From: Prorocentrum cordatum
Taxonomy: Eukaryota > Sar > Dinophyceae > Prorocentrales > Prorocentraceae
Direction of reading: 5' to 3'
Assembly (NCBI GenBank): GCA_963575745.1
Contig: CAUYUJ010018038.1
Coordinates: 47,501-111,500 of the forward strand
Length of the DNA: 64,000 bases
Under the pieces are notes generated by a model, which was not told where the DNA came from, did no database searches, and saw only the letters and a list, made by a program, of their open reading frames with translations. Made by a program: the position numbers and the translations under genes. Each line of letters begins with the position of its first letter. Within the stretch, counting starts at the first letter, position 1. Positions 31,811 to 41,600 of this stretch are shown one piece after another.

Positions 31811-32220
31811 AATAATGCTGAAAATAACATACTGTCAATAAAACATTCCACGAAACGTCTTGGACGTCGTTGTTGGTGGTCTCCGGTGTGTCTATCGCCG
31901 TGAGGCGGCGGATTGGCTGTGGAGGTGTGTCCACATGTGGGTTCAAGAATATGGGGTTCGCGCTTCCGCGCACTCGAAGTTGGTACCTGAACTTGTTTCC
32001 AAATTCGTCGTAAGGTGGAGCAAATTGGCCTAAACCGGGGCGTTTACGTTTTTCGGAGTGGTCAGGCGAATGTTGCCCATAGTGGATATAGCGTGTCCGC
32101 TAAGGACGTTTCCGCCTGCTTGCCAGTAGTCACGCTCGGACGTCGCAGCGGTGTCAGCGGCATACCAAGCCGTGCCGTGGATAAGTAGTGCGATAGACAG
32201 AACTGACCACAACTTAGTGG
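31811..32220 (-). other. 5' leader of the copia element
   Basis: This lies between the primer-binding site and gag. Several minus-strand stops and no conserved domain. A 99-codon frame that reaches into the LTR (32329-32030) is not convincing. Confidence 0.5.
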
Positions 32221-32237
32221 GGCCAGCTCCGCTACCA
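32221..32237 (-). promoter_or_regulatory. Candidate primer-binding site of the copia element
   Basis: The minus strand reads TGGTAGCGGAGCTGGCC, that is, the plus strand carries GCTCCGCTACCA, like the 3' end of a tRNA including CCA. It resembles initiator-Met tRNA, whose eukaryotic form ends CTCTGCTACCA (about ten of twelve positions). It starts within a few bases of the LTR end, as expected for a minus-strand DNA primer site. Confidence 0.55.
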
Positions 32238-32239
32238 AG

Positions 32240-32428
32240 TAAAGGCAGGATGGGGACCATGTAGTAAGAGGTTTGGCATGTGGTGTAAGATCGTGCAGTT
32301 CCAAGGGCATGATCAAGTCCCTTTTCCAATGCGATGGTGAAGTGCCGAATCCTCAGGCACTATTAACAAATAGGGCGCCAGCGTTTTGAGCCAGACGCCG
32401 ACGGCACGCACGCTGAACCCCTATTCCA
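32240..32428 (-). repeat. 5' LTR of the copia element
   Basis: Direct repeat of 3371-3586 at roughly 75-80 percent by eye, with one deletion of about 22 bp. The minus-strand start is set at TG (32428) and the end near 32240, right before the candidate primer-binding site. Divergence between the two LTRs implies an old insertion. Confidence 0.7.
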
Positions 32429-32478
32429 GAAACGGAGCACTTCGCGCCTTCCCGAGAGCGCCCCCGCTTCCGCGCACT

Positions 32479-32514
32479 GGCGGGCCGCCGCGGCCGCGGC
32501 CGCGGCGGCCCGCC
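32479..32514. repeat. 36-bp perfect GC palindrome
   Basis: GGCGGGCCGCCGCGGCCG and its exact reverse complement CGGCCGCGGCGGCCCGCC are joined with no spacer. A second 12-bp palindrome CGATGGCCATCG overlaps its end. It is all G and C and cruciform-capable, about 50 bp outside the 5' LTR. Confidence 0.9.
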
Positions 32515-32992
32515 GATGGCCATCGCTCGGACGTCTTTTGTGAGCGTTTTCTTATTCAGTATTTAAACATTGGGCGGAAGGGGGAAGGGAGGGGGAGGGT
32601 CTGGCTCTGGACCTCTGCTTTTTGCGACTGATTGGAACCGTGTTTCCTATGGGGGAGACTCCACCTGCCTGAAACAGGCGCCAAAAACAGCCAAGATCTG
32701 CTCCATAGGGGGGTGAAGGGGGGGCGAAGGCCTGCGCCGATCGGCAAAACAAGGAATAAGACAACGATCACCTTACCCATGCATGTTTCGGGCTACTGCG
32801 CGCATGTTGCTTCAAGGTGACCCAAGAGGCTCCTCGATGGTCCTCGCCGAGGGAAGAGCTCGAGCAGAGGATCGACCACAGAAAAGATGTACCCCAAGAC
32901 TGATGCTTCCTGCCGCGTCCACGTTTTTCTTCGTGGATCCGAAGGGAGAAATCAATTTCGGGGTGAATCAGCTCTGCAGTAGGGGAACGAAA
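32515..32992. other. Intergenic, no recognised feature
   Basis: The open frames here are short and match nothing I recognise. GGGAGACTCC and similar words near 32650-32710 form a weak inverted repeat that I do not count as an element. Confidence 0.4.
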
Positions 32993-33168
32993 AATGACAT
33001 GAACATGAAAACTCGAAGGTCCGCGCGGATTTCTGGGATCCGCGCTAGACCCCCTCCCCGGCGCGCGGAGCGCGCCAGGGGCGGCGACAGAGGCGCCGCC
33101 AGGGGTCTCCAGCGCCGATCCGAGAAATCCGCGCGGACCTCCGAGTTTTTATGTCCATGTCATGATTC
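32993..33168. mobile_element. Foldback element, GGTCCGCGCGG family, copy 1
   Basis: 176 bp. Arms of about 57 bp: AATGACATGAACATGAAAAC then GGTCCGCGCGGATTTCTGGG, mirrored at the right by GAGAAATCCGCGCGGACC and TTTTTATGTCCATGTCATG. The core has two nested hairpins (GGCGCGCGGAGCGCGCC and GGCGGCGACAGAGGCGCCGCC). Further members lie at 39430, 43360, 43990 and 45349. Confidence 0.9.
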
Positions 33169-33500
33169 GGTCCCCTGAGTCGATCCGCTGCTCGAAAAAT
33201 GCACCCGTCCGAGCGATGCCAAGGCCAAGGCCGCCGCCGCGGCCTCGACAGCGGCCGTGGGCCGCGCGGGCGCCGGCAGCCCGCGCGGCACACGCCCGCC
33301 GCGTCTGGGAGGCGTGCTGAGGGGGGCGGAGGTCGAGGGCGGGAGGGAAGGCCACTTCCTGGGGGGAAAAAGAGGAGGAGGAGGAGGAGGAGGAGGAGGA
33401 GGAGGAGGAGGAGGAGGAGGACGAGGAGGAGGAGGAGGAGAGGGAGGAGGAGGAGGGAGAGGAGGAAAGGTAGGAGGAGGAGGAGGAGGAGGCCTCCGTG
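33169..33500. repeat. GGA microsatellite and flank
   Basis: 33370-33492 is GGAGGAGG with CGA and AAA interruptions. It follows the foldback copy at 32993 by 200 bp. Simple-composition frames only. Confidence 0.85.
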
Positions 33501-34202
33501 GGGACGATGGATCGCCGGCGAGCGAGGTTCCAGCTTCGAGTTTCGAACTTAGGGGTTCGAGCCTCGAGCTGCAAGGTTTAGAACCTCGATGTTAGAGGGA
33601 CATTCGAGGTCACTGCTTCGAGGCGGGTTTCCTCGTCTTCGGTCTCTGGGGGGCTGCATTGTCGGGGACCTCGATACCCGCGGAACTCTCTGGGCGAGCG
33701 AGGGGGGGCAACTTCGAGGCTCGAACTACGAGGTTGCATTGAGCCTCGAGGCGGGTTTCCTCGATTTCGGCCTCTGGGGCTGTTTTCGGGAGCCCGGGAC
33801 CAGCGAAGCTCTATCTGGGGTGGAAGCCTGCGTCGGATGGACCCCGGCCCGGGAAGGGTCTGGGGACAGATTTTGACCAATTTATCGGCGGCGAGCGAGG
33901 GGGGGGAAGTGAGAAGGAGAAGGCCTTCTCATCGGCTACACGTGAAAGCGACCCTAGGTAAGAGGGGCCCTTGGTGCGCGACTTTCGAGGGCGGCGGGGA
34001 GGCCGAACCAGAGCGCGCAGGCAGCTGCTATCGCATCGGATTCAGCCATCGTGTGACCACACTGTGCCCGCACGATCCCCCTTACGTCAAGTCGATCCCA
34101 GAAGGCGGCGAGGTTCTTCGGAAGCCCCCCAGCCTTCTGATAATGTTTCCCACATGCTTAATGGGGTTATGGTTTCTTCCCTGCCGCGTCGCACCAGCGT
34201 TT

Positions 34203-34205
<3 letters not shown>
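33501..34205. repeat. Diverged 128-bp duplication and flanks
   Basis: GAGGCGGGTTTCCTCGTCTT (33620) and GAGGCGGGTTTCCTCGATTT (33748) mark two units rich in TTCGAGG words. The rest to 34205 has no recognised gene. Confidence 0.65.
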
Positions 34206-34252
<47 letters not shown>

Positions 34253-34360
34253 CCCTTTGTCCCTCCTCCTTTTCCTCTCCTCTTCTCCCTCGCCTCACCT
34301 ACGCGCAACACATGAACCGCACGTACATGAGACACGCGTTCTACACACAGCCGCACGCGT

Positions 34361-34422
<62 letters not shown>
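34206..34422. repeat. Two (CA)n microsatellites
   Basis: (CA) runs at 34206-34250 and 34361-34422 with a pyrimidine-rich spacer. Confidence 0.97.
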
Positions 34423-34424
<2 letters not shown>

Positions 34425-34439
34425 CACATGCGCTCAACA

Positions 34440-34812
34440 TTCGCAGGGCGTGGCAGGCGTGGCAAGCGCACTGCATCATACACCCAAGACGCATGCGCAC
34501 GGTCGCCCAGTTCATTGCAGGCGTGGCATACTCGCGACGCCACAGGGGGGTCACTGGGTGTGGGGGCGCTATGCGCTGCAGGCTCGCAGGGCGCGGCAAG
34601 CGTGGAATTTCCTCGACGCCACGGGGGGGGGGGGGGGGGCGCTATGCGCTGCAGGCTCCGAGGGCGCGCCAGGCGCGGCATGTTCTCGACGCCACTGGGG
34701 GTGCGCTGGGGATGGGGGCGCTATGCGCTGCAGGCTCGCAGGGCGTGGCAGACGTAACATTTCCTCGACACCACAGGGGGCGAAAGTTGTTGGGGCGGGG
34801 GCGCTATGCGAG
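34440..34812. repeat. ~78-bp minisatellite, about five copies
   Basis: The word GGGGGCGCTATGCG recurs at about 34561, 34636, 34715 and 34798, each full unit followed by CTGCAGGCTCGCAGGGCG and then CTCGACGCCAC. A degenerate first unit starts near 34440. G-runs of 8 to 18 lie between units. Confidence 0.88.
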
Positions 34813-34887
34813 CACCGCCCTACCTGCGCGCGGCAACTATGCCCCCAACAAGTCGCCGTGGACGCGCTGCCACCTCCAGGTCTGGCG

Positions 34888-36045
34888 ATGAAGACTGCAA
34901 CGGTTCAGATGAGCGGCAAGGTCAGCGTGGAGACCTCGCGAAGATGCGCCAACGGAGTGGCGCAGTCCGCTTTGAATGCGTACCGCCGCAAGCTTAACAA
35001 TTGGTGGTCCGATACGCTCTACGCGAAATACTCCGAGATGAACGATAAAGGCAAGAGGCAGTGCTTGGCGGCGTACTTGCGGAACCCTGCGCCGGGCGGA
35101 TTCCTCCAGGAGGCTCTTTTAGACGACGACGGCGGCCCGCCAGCGAATGTTCGGCGAGTCCGCGAAACCGGCAGCGCGGCTGCTGACGCAGTGGCCCCCT
35201 CCGCAGCGCTTGCCACGCCAATGAAGGCTTCGCCGACGAAGGCCACGCCAACGAAGGCCCCGCCCATGCAGGACTTGCACTCCGCAGCGGCCCCCGGCCT
35301 TTCTGCTGGCTGCTTCCATTCATTTCACTGGCGCCCCCCGCATTCAGTTTCTTCCTCGGCCCGCGGAATCGGACAAGCGCTGGCGCCAAGGACCTTGGTC
35401 GCGGAGCCTGCGACAGTCGGTCGCGGCGACCTGCTTGCGCGCCCAGGCAGATAAGAAAGCTGTCGGATGGCGCAAGTCGTTCGCTGAGAAACGAGCGGAT
35501 AATCCACAATGCCGAACGTCCATAAAAAGGAATACCGATGCCAACTTGCGGCAAGCACTCAACAGGCACTCCAACGGTCGCCCGAGCTACGAGATGGATG
35601 TGCGTACTCTTCGCCCGTTCGCTTTGCAGCCTGACATGCTCGGTGGAGCCGGCGCCAAGTTCTACGGAGAGGTGAACGACATCGCCCCCTGGCGATGGAC
35701 GTTTCGAGCCGCCGTGGCACATCAAGCTGTAGATTCTTTGCGGGTCGCGGAAAGCGTCGCGCACCGCGCGCGCCAGGCGGCCCTGGCAGAGCGGCTGGAC
35801 GCGGCGCAGCTTCTCTTCTCCACGAGGATGAAAACTGGTGGCTGCACCTGCACGTGATGCTCAGCAGAGCCACTTGCGCGGACGATACACTCTTGCCTCG
35901 GCCGCCGCCACGGGAGGTCCTGCAGAAAGGCCCGCCTCCATTCGTGCTCGAAGCGCTCCAGAAGTTCGATGGGCGCATGGCCACGGAGACGCGGGAGATC
36001 GAGGCCCTCGCCCTGCAGCGCCAATGGATCATGCCAGCGGCGTGA
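34888..36045 (+). pseudogene. Coding-like region in shifting frames, family not recognised
   Basis: Frame 1 from an ATG at 34888 gives MKTATVQMSGKVSVETSRRC, then ALNAYRRKLNNWWSDTLYAK, KGKRQCLAAYLRNPAPGGFL, and a low-complexity KASPTKATPTKAPP linker. Frame 2 then reads QADKKAVGWRKSFAEKRADN and WRWTFRAAVAHQAVDSLRVA. Frame 1 resumes with ENWWLHLHVMLSRATCADDT, PRPPPREVLQKGPPPFVLEA and ends MPAA at 36045. Balanced composition and continuous sense suggest a real protein broken by an intron or frameshift near 35300-35400 and again near 35830. I do not know the family. Confidence 0.45.
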
Positions 36046-37027
36046 GGTCGTTGGTACGCACTGGCGCCGGAGTCTTTCTGACACAGGCTGCGTTGTCCAG
36101 CCGCATCGAATTCGCGCGACCCGCGCCGCTCAATGACGATTTCGAAGCTGCCGCCCAGCTTTTGTCCTCGTGGCAACCGCAGCCCGGAGCTTTTCCATCG
36201 AAGGGCACCCACAAATTGCACGCAGGCGGATTATGTTTGCCGCGCAATTCCTTTGCGCGCGCAGCTCAGAGACTCTCCGTCGAAAAGACGCTGGGACTGA
36301 CGTGGAAACTGCGTGAGAGTAAAGTAACAAAAAGTAGGACGACCCAGGTGGGGAAGTGAGGCAAGGGCGCGGAAGAACGCGACATGAGGGGATGGAGAAA
36401 GGATCGCTCTAAAGGCTCCCTAGAGCGTTTGCGCGAGGGGGGTGATTTGCACCGACTTCCACAATGGACCCCCTGACTAGCCGCGATGCGGCAGATCGTC
36501 TTGCATTACTTCATTGCTTGTTGCCGCCCCAGGGAACGGCCCTCGGTGACCACCTCGACCCTTTCCCCGATGGAGGCTAGAAGGCGGGGAAGAGGGGAGA
36601 GGTTCAACCAATGGTGTGTTGGGTGGCAAACTAAGAGAACATTCGCGACGAGGGTTCAGAACGCAGGATTGCGCATATGTCGTAATGCTAAGCAAACGCG
36701 TAAAATTTAAATTAAGTATGCGGGGTTCCTCGGTAGCGTAATTCTGTGTCTCGGGGGGGAGGCGCAGGAAACTTCTCGGAACGGGGTACTCCCGAGCCTT
36801 CTGCGAAGGCCCTCCCCTTCTCGCTTCCCCCCAGGCTCGCCGCCGAATTGACGGCCAGCTGGGCCCGATTGGGGGGCCATTGCGCTGGACTGGGCCAGGC
36901 CGAGGCCAGGAGCAAGCCGAATGAAGCGAGATTGGGCCACAGTGGACCGCATCGGGCTGCAGTAGGACGGCTTCGAGCTTGGACACACCAATGCTGAGGA
37001 AGAGGAGACCAGAGAAAGTTGAGGGGG
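36046..37027. other. Intergenic, no recognised feature
   Basis: A plus-strand frame to 36359 may be a decayed tail of the preceding region. Beyond that I find neither domain nor repeat. Confidence 0.4.
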
Positions 37028-37220
37028 GGGTATCATTAGAAAGTCCAAGGCTCGCTAGGGACTGGTCTCCTTTCAAAATTGCCGAAACCCTCCCGAAGCC
37101 CTTCGAAAACCCTCCGGGAAGGGTTCCAGGAGGGCTTTCAAAGGGTAGGGTTTTGGAAAGGGTTTTCGTCGTTTTGGGGGGAACCAGTCCCTAGCGAACC
37201 CTGGCCGTTCTAAGGGTATC
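37028..37220. mobile_element. Foldback element, CTAGGGACTGGT family, copy 1
   Basis: Inverted ends TATCATTAGAAAGTCCAAGG + CTCGCTAGGGACTGGT and ACCAGTCCCTAGCGAACCCTGG + CTAAGGGTATC. The core is rich in AACCCTCC/GGGAGGGTT palindromic words. Confidence 0.85.
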
Positions 37221-37347
37221 ATGTGAACGCTGCAGCTCCGTTGCTATAAAGTCCGCTCAACGTCAGAACAGGGGAGGCAGCATGACCCTAGTCACGTGCG
37301 CGGACGCAGGGGGTCCAGGGGGCGCGTGCAAAGAAGAGGGGAGCATT

Positions 37348-37530
37348 ACGTTTATAAAGCCCAGGGTTCGCTAGAGACTGGTTTCCCCCACAAACGACGA
37401 AAATCCGTCCAGAACCCTCCCGAAAACCCTCCCCGAACCCTTCTCGGATAGTTTTCGGAGGGTTTCGGGAGGGTTTCGGCTATTTGACAGGAAACCAGTC
37501 CCTAGCGAACACTGAACTTTCTAATATTAA
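37348..37530. mobile_element. Foldback element, CTAGGGACTGGT family, copy 2
   Basis: Same termini (CCAGGGTTCGCTAGAGACTGG and CCAGTCCCTAGCGAACACTG) and the same AACCCTCCCGAAA/TTTCGGGAGGGTT core as the copy 130 bp away, in direct tandem order. Confidence 0.85.
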
Positions 37531-37689
37531 GGGCCACATCCCAGAAACAATTTCGAGCATCCAGACAAATATCGAAACAGTGTTGAACGAGTATCGCCTC
37601 CCGGGGCCCCACACGTGAGAACCCTCTCAAGTGTCGGTGCTCTCTCGGTGCTCGAACTTACTTCTGGCAATCAAGACTCTAAGGTAGGT

Positions 37690-37885
37690 GAGAACATCCT
37701 GTCGGGGATGGACAGAGCACCCTTTAGTAAAACGTGGTTTAGTGAAAACGACCTCGGGCCCAAACCTGGCAGGCGCAAGCATGGAAAAAGATGGCAGCGG
37801 TGCCCTCGAGGACCGAAAACGGACAACTCACTACTCGACGTGGCAGGGTGGAGGTTTTGCCCACCCCCGATCCTAAGGGGAGCAT
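37690..37885 (+). repeat. Dispersed ~190-bp repeat, copy 1
   Basis: Shares GGGGATGGACAGAGCACCC, GACCTCGGGCCCAAACCTGG and GACGTGGCAGGGTGGAGGTT with 42545-42720. In both places a CGGGCATGTCCCCCTACAG foldback follows downstream, so the copies are part of a longer duplicated block. Confidence 0.8.
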
Positions 37886-37991
37886 GAGATCTGGAGAGAT
37901 CGTGGCCCCGCCCATGATCGGGTGACGCAAAGGGGCCGTCTGCCGAACATAAGAAGGGAGAGCTTCTGAGGCCAGAGGGCGTCTTAGAATT
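37886..37991. other. Spacer between the dispersed repeat and the foldback element
   Basis: A short unique stretch with no feature recognised. Confidence 0.4.
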
Positions 37992-38140
37992 AGATTGGGC
38001 ATGTCCCCCTACAGGCGGACGTTGGAGGAACAATAAAAAATTGACAAAGTTTCTCGAAGATGATCAGAAATAGTAAAAAATCGTCCCCTGACTATTTTTG
38101 ATACTATTTTTCCTCCTGTAGAGGGACTTGCCCGACTTAA
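37992..38140. mobile_element. Foldback element, CCCCCTACAGG family, copy 1
   Basis: Ends ATTGGGCATGTCCCCCTACAG and CTGTAGAGGGACTTGCCCGACT around an AT-rich core with AAATAGTAAAAAATCGTCCC and its partner. About 149 bp; related to 43014 and 44818. Confidence 0.85.
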
Positions 38141-38699
38141 TCTTAGAAGCCCCCCCCAGCTTCCGAGAAGCCGCTTCGGAAGCCTCCAGCCCCTCCCAGA
38201 AGCCGCCCGCCTTGTGAGAATGCCTCCGCCCTCCTGCAGAGGCGCGTCCCTCGCGCAACTCAGTGGCGTGCCCCGCCAGGTGGTATCCCCACGCCCCCAG
38301 TCCTCACCAGCCTCTCCGGCGAGAACTGTGAACAAAAAAAACAAGGTCGGCGTATCCGGATGCCTGCGACGTTGCGCATAGCCATCACCGCCGGAGTCGA
38401 TAGACAAACAAAAAGGTGCATACGCACACAAAAAGACCGCCGACCCTGTCAGCGTGTGTGAGGTGCTTGTCTGTTCGAGTCGTCGTCTCCGTCAGTCGTC
38501 GTCTCCGTCGTCCACTTTCCCTGCACCCCCCTCCTCCTCCTCCTCAAGCTTGTCAGCGATAGAAAGATCCAGCAATGTCGTAATCGAGTCGAGGGGAAGC
38601 TCCTTCCCTTTGATCCCTCCCCCGTGGGGAGGTGGGGTCCCAGGAGCGGGGGTGGGTCCTGGGGAGGGAGGGCATCCCTCCCCTGGGGGCACCAGGGCC
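38141..38699. other. Intergenic with possible damaged AGAAGG foldback
   Basis: 38145-38235 has AGAAGCCCCCCCC, CTTCCGAGAAGCCGCTTCGG and CCCAGAAGCCGCC words that recall the GGCGCGCC/AGAAGG foldbacks, but without the terminal motif. The rest is unassigned. Confidence 0.4.
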
Positions 38700-39310
38700 T
38701 CAGAAAGTACCAAGACAGGACAAGAGTGCCGAGAGGCCCCCGAGACGGTCCAAGAGGGTCTCTCGCCAAAGGATCGGTTCAAAACGCCTTCACGCCCTCC
38801 AGACTGCCCGGGAGGCCTCCAGGACGCCGCAAGACGCCTCCAAGAGCACTCCAGAGAGGGCCCCAAGAGGCTGAATTAATCGATTTTCCGCTGTTTTTTA
38901 AGATTTGGGCGTTCTCGCCTTTTCCACTTCCCGCCGCCCCAAGACGACGTAAGAGGCCCTCAAGATCGCCCCAAGACGGCCCAAGAGGCTTCCAAAAGGT
39001 CCCCAAAACAGCCGAAGAGGACCCCAAGCCAGCCCAAAACGCCTCCAAGACGGCCCAAGAGGCCCTCAAGACGGCTCCAAGAGCGTTCCCAGACGGGGGA
39101 CCCGACTGTGGACATGTCGAGCCCTCGGCCCCAAGAGGCTCCCAGGAGGCCCCAAGAGGTTCCCAAGAGGCCCCACGAGGCCCACACGAGGTCCCCAGGA
39201 AGCCCGAAGCGGCCCCCAAGAGGCTCCCAAGAGGTTCCCAAGAGGCCCAAAAATTCCTCCCCAGATGCCCCCGAGAGACTTCCGAAGAGACCCCAAGAAG
39301 CATCCCTGAG
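38700..39310. repeat. CCCAAGAGG degenerate minisatellite
   Basis: Units such as CCCCAAGAGGCTCCCAGGAG and CCAAGACGGCCCAAGAGG fill about 600 bp, interrupted at about 38875-38935 by a T-rich stretch. Same repeat type as 17150-17460. Confidence 0.85.
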
Positions 39311-39324
39311 GACTCTGACCCACA

Positions 39325-39327
39325 TCA

Positions 39328-39402
<75 letters not shown>
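39325..39402. repeat. (GTC)n microsatellite
   Basis: Twenty-six uninterrupted CGT/GTC triplets. Poly-Val/Ser/Arg or poly-Asp/Thr frames are artefacts. Confidence 0.97.
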
Positions 39403-39429
39403 TATCCCTTCAGGGTCGGCGGCACCGGC

Positions 39430-39605
39430 CGTAAGGCATTCGCAATCGGATCTCCGCGCGGATACCTTGGATCGGCGCTGGACCCCTCCCCCTGGCACGC
39501 GAAGCGCGCCAGGAGCGGCGCCGAAGGTGCCGCCAGGGGGGGCCCAGCGCCGATCCAAGATATCCGAACGGAGCACCCAAAGTTTATAACTATGCTGTTT
39601 TGTCT
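39430..39605. mobile_element. Foldback element, GGTCCGCGCGG family, copy 2
   Basis: Left GATCTCCGCGCGGATACC + GGATCGGCGCTGGACCCC; right CCCAGCGCCGATCCAAG + ATATCCGAACGGAG. The GGCACGCGAAGCGCGCC core hairpin is kept. More diverged than copies 1 and 4. Confidence 0.8.
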
Positions 39606-40274
39606 CATTTGATCCGAGGCGCACACACAGACACACACACACACAGAGACAAACACAAACACACCAATTGATTGGTGCCGCGGCCACGCGCGCAGCGGCG
39701 CGTTGTAGAAACTTGGGCGACGAGAGAGTCGCGCGGACGGCCCAAATCACGCGGCGTGGAGATACTGGATCCGCCCAGAAAGGATCAACCGCATCACTCG
39801 CGATGGGGGCAATCGCGAGGGAAGCAGCGGGGGAGAGCGGGGACAGGGAGAAACAAGGAGTAGTACCGAGCAGTGCGCAGTCCAAATTGAAAGAACGCAA
39901 ACACCCACCGACACACACACACACACACACACGCACACAAGGAGTGGACGAGATCAACGCCCGATAGGATCAGCAGCAGCAGCATGCAGCGACGCCATCT
40001 TTCCCTCGATGGGCATGTGAATGGTCTCTGACAAAGCCTGCTCGAAAACACGCCGTGTGAGACTTGAGTGCATTAATAAAACAGATTTGAACCAAAGCAC
40101 ACACACACATGTTTTGGCGGTAGCGGCCTCGCGCGCAGCGACGAGGCGAAGAAAGCGCAACCGTCAAAACAGCGCGCGGCGGCCAGGCCCTCAACATCGC
40201 TTAGGAGGGAACACACACACACATTTTTTTCGTCGGCGGCTAGGCAGGGGTCGTCTGCGCTGGCGGATGGGTCT

Positions 40275-40320
<46 letters not shown>

Positions 40321-40803
40321 TTTGGCGGTCGCGGCCTCGCGCGCGGCGACGAAGCGGAGCAAGTGGAAGAGCGGCGGGAGCGGGCGCGTGAGCCCGGGCC
40401 CTCAGGCGGGATCGCTTCGGATCGCCGCAAGCGCCATCCCAGGGAGTCGGGCATTTACTGCCCCGGGTCAATACAGACCCAGATCCGTCAGGCCTTGCAG
40501 TCATCCTCCTCCTCCTCCTCCTCCTCCTCCTCCTCCTCCTCCTCCTCCTCCTCCTCCTTCTCCTCCGCCTCCTGCGCCTCCTCCTCATCCTGCACGCAAA
40601 CACAGGTCAGTGCACCCCTGGCTCTGCAGGATCCTGCAAGATACGGCGCTCTGACTGACCCCCATTCGCGAGGGAGCGGCAGCACTGGCCCTCCGGGCAA
40701 GGACGGCGGGGAGGCAGGAGGCGCTGCCCGCAACGGGAGCGTCCCGCGATCACACGCACGCACACGAACAAACACACACAGCCCATCGAGGCGCGGAGGG
40801 CGA

Positions 40804-40874
<71 letters not shown>

Positions 40875-41022
40875 AGCAAGCAAGCAAGCAAGCAAGCAAA
40901 CAAGCAAGCAATCAAACAAACAAACAAACAAAAACTAAACAAACACATAATCAAGTAACACACAAACAAACAAAAAACAAACACACTTTATCTCTCTCTC
41001 TCTCTTGTTCTCTCTCTCTCTC

Positions 41023-41060
<38 letters not shown>

Positions 41061-41112
41061 GCACATCCTTACTTCCTATGATTACCCCCCACACACACAC
41101 ACACACACATCC
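39606..41112. repeat. Cluster of CA, TCC, CAAG, CAAA and CT microsatellites
   Basis: (CA)n at 39910-39938, 40277-40318 and 40808-40870; (TCC)n at 40501-40556; (CAAG)n at 40871-40905 passing into (CAAA)n to about 40940; (CT)n with GTT breaks at 40987-41055; (CA)n at 41088-41110. Between them I recognise no gene. TTTTGGCGGTMGCGGCCTCGC recurs at 40112 and 40320, and GGCGGTAGCGGCC-like words follow CA runs, suggesting a shared repeat unit that includes the CA tract. Confidence 0.9.
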
Positions 41113-41164
41113 CCGCCGAATCGGCCGATACCATACCCGCCGTCCGAACTGTACAATTACACAA

Positions 41165-41600
41165 ACTGAATTTCTCGCCAACCTGTCGTCAAGTTGCGAA
41201 AAGTGTAGCAAGAACGGGACGGACTGTACATTTCTCCGGTAACCCCAAGCGGGTGGTCGCGTCCTACCCATCAAGCGGGTGGTCGCGTCATACCCCAAGT
41301 CAACGTTTTTCTCGTCAACATGAACTTTCTTGTCGTCGCCGCTGCGACAAGTGCAGCAGGAATGGGACGCGGCGCACATCGCGCGCGGACGCCTGGCCAA
41401 CCCTACGCGGGACCCCCCGTCGCACCTGTCAAAAAGCACCGCAACGTCGACGTTTTTCTTGCCAACATGTATTTTCTCCTCGCTGGCGCTGCGAATCGCG
41501 CAGCGGGAATGGGACGCGGCGCACATTGCGCGACGCCTGCTCGTCAACATGGACTTTCTTGTCGTCGACGCTGCGGCCCGTCGGGTTGAGGAGCTGGGCG
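41165..41600. repeat. Diverged minisatellite (84/148-bp spacing)
   Basis: CTCGTCAACATGAACTTTCT (41311), TTGCCAACATGTATTTTCTC (41459) and CTCGTCAACATGGACTTTCT (41540) start related units, two of which contain GCAGCRGGAATGGGACGCGG and GCGCACAT(C/T)GCGCG. A more distant unit lies at 41170. Frames on both strands stay open but reflect the repeat. Confidence 0.75.

Larger units (their letters stand above)
3371..32428 (-). mobile_element. Degenerate Ty1/copia LTR retrotransposon, split by a ~14-kb insertion
   Basis: Minus-strand reading gives the copia order: LTR, primer-binding site, gag, zinc knuckle, protease, integrase, RT, RNase H, LTR. Both terminal repeats are in direct orientation. Gag N-terminus (31.8-30.8 kb) and gag zinc knuckle (16.4 kb) are each present once and complement each other, which is why I treat them as one element interrupted between about 16736 and 30823. 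Without the insert the element is about 15 kb, long for copia but in keeping with the large dinoflagellate copia polyproteins I know of. Stops, frameshifts and a lost protease Asp show it is dead. The alternative is two independent copia fragments that happen to be complementary. Confidence 0.7.

Noticed and set aside
34312-34887. Upstream extension of the 34888 reading frame through His-Thr repeats
   Set aside because: This part is the (CA)n tract and the 78-bp minisatellite; protein-like sequence begins only at the ATG at 34888.
38700-39310. CRISPR-like array
   Set aside because: Units are degenerate, 12-15 bp and contiguous, with no constant repeat separated by unique spacers; it is a minisatellite.
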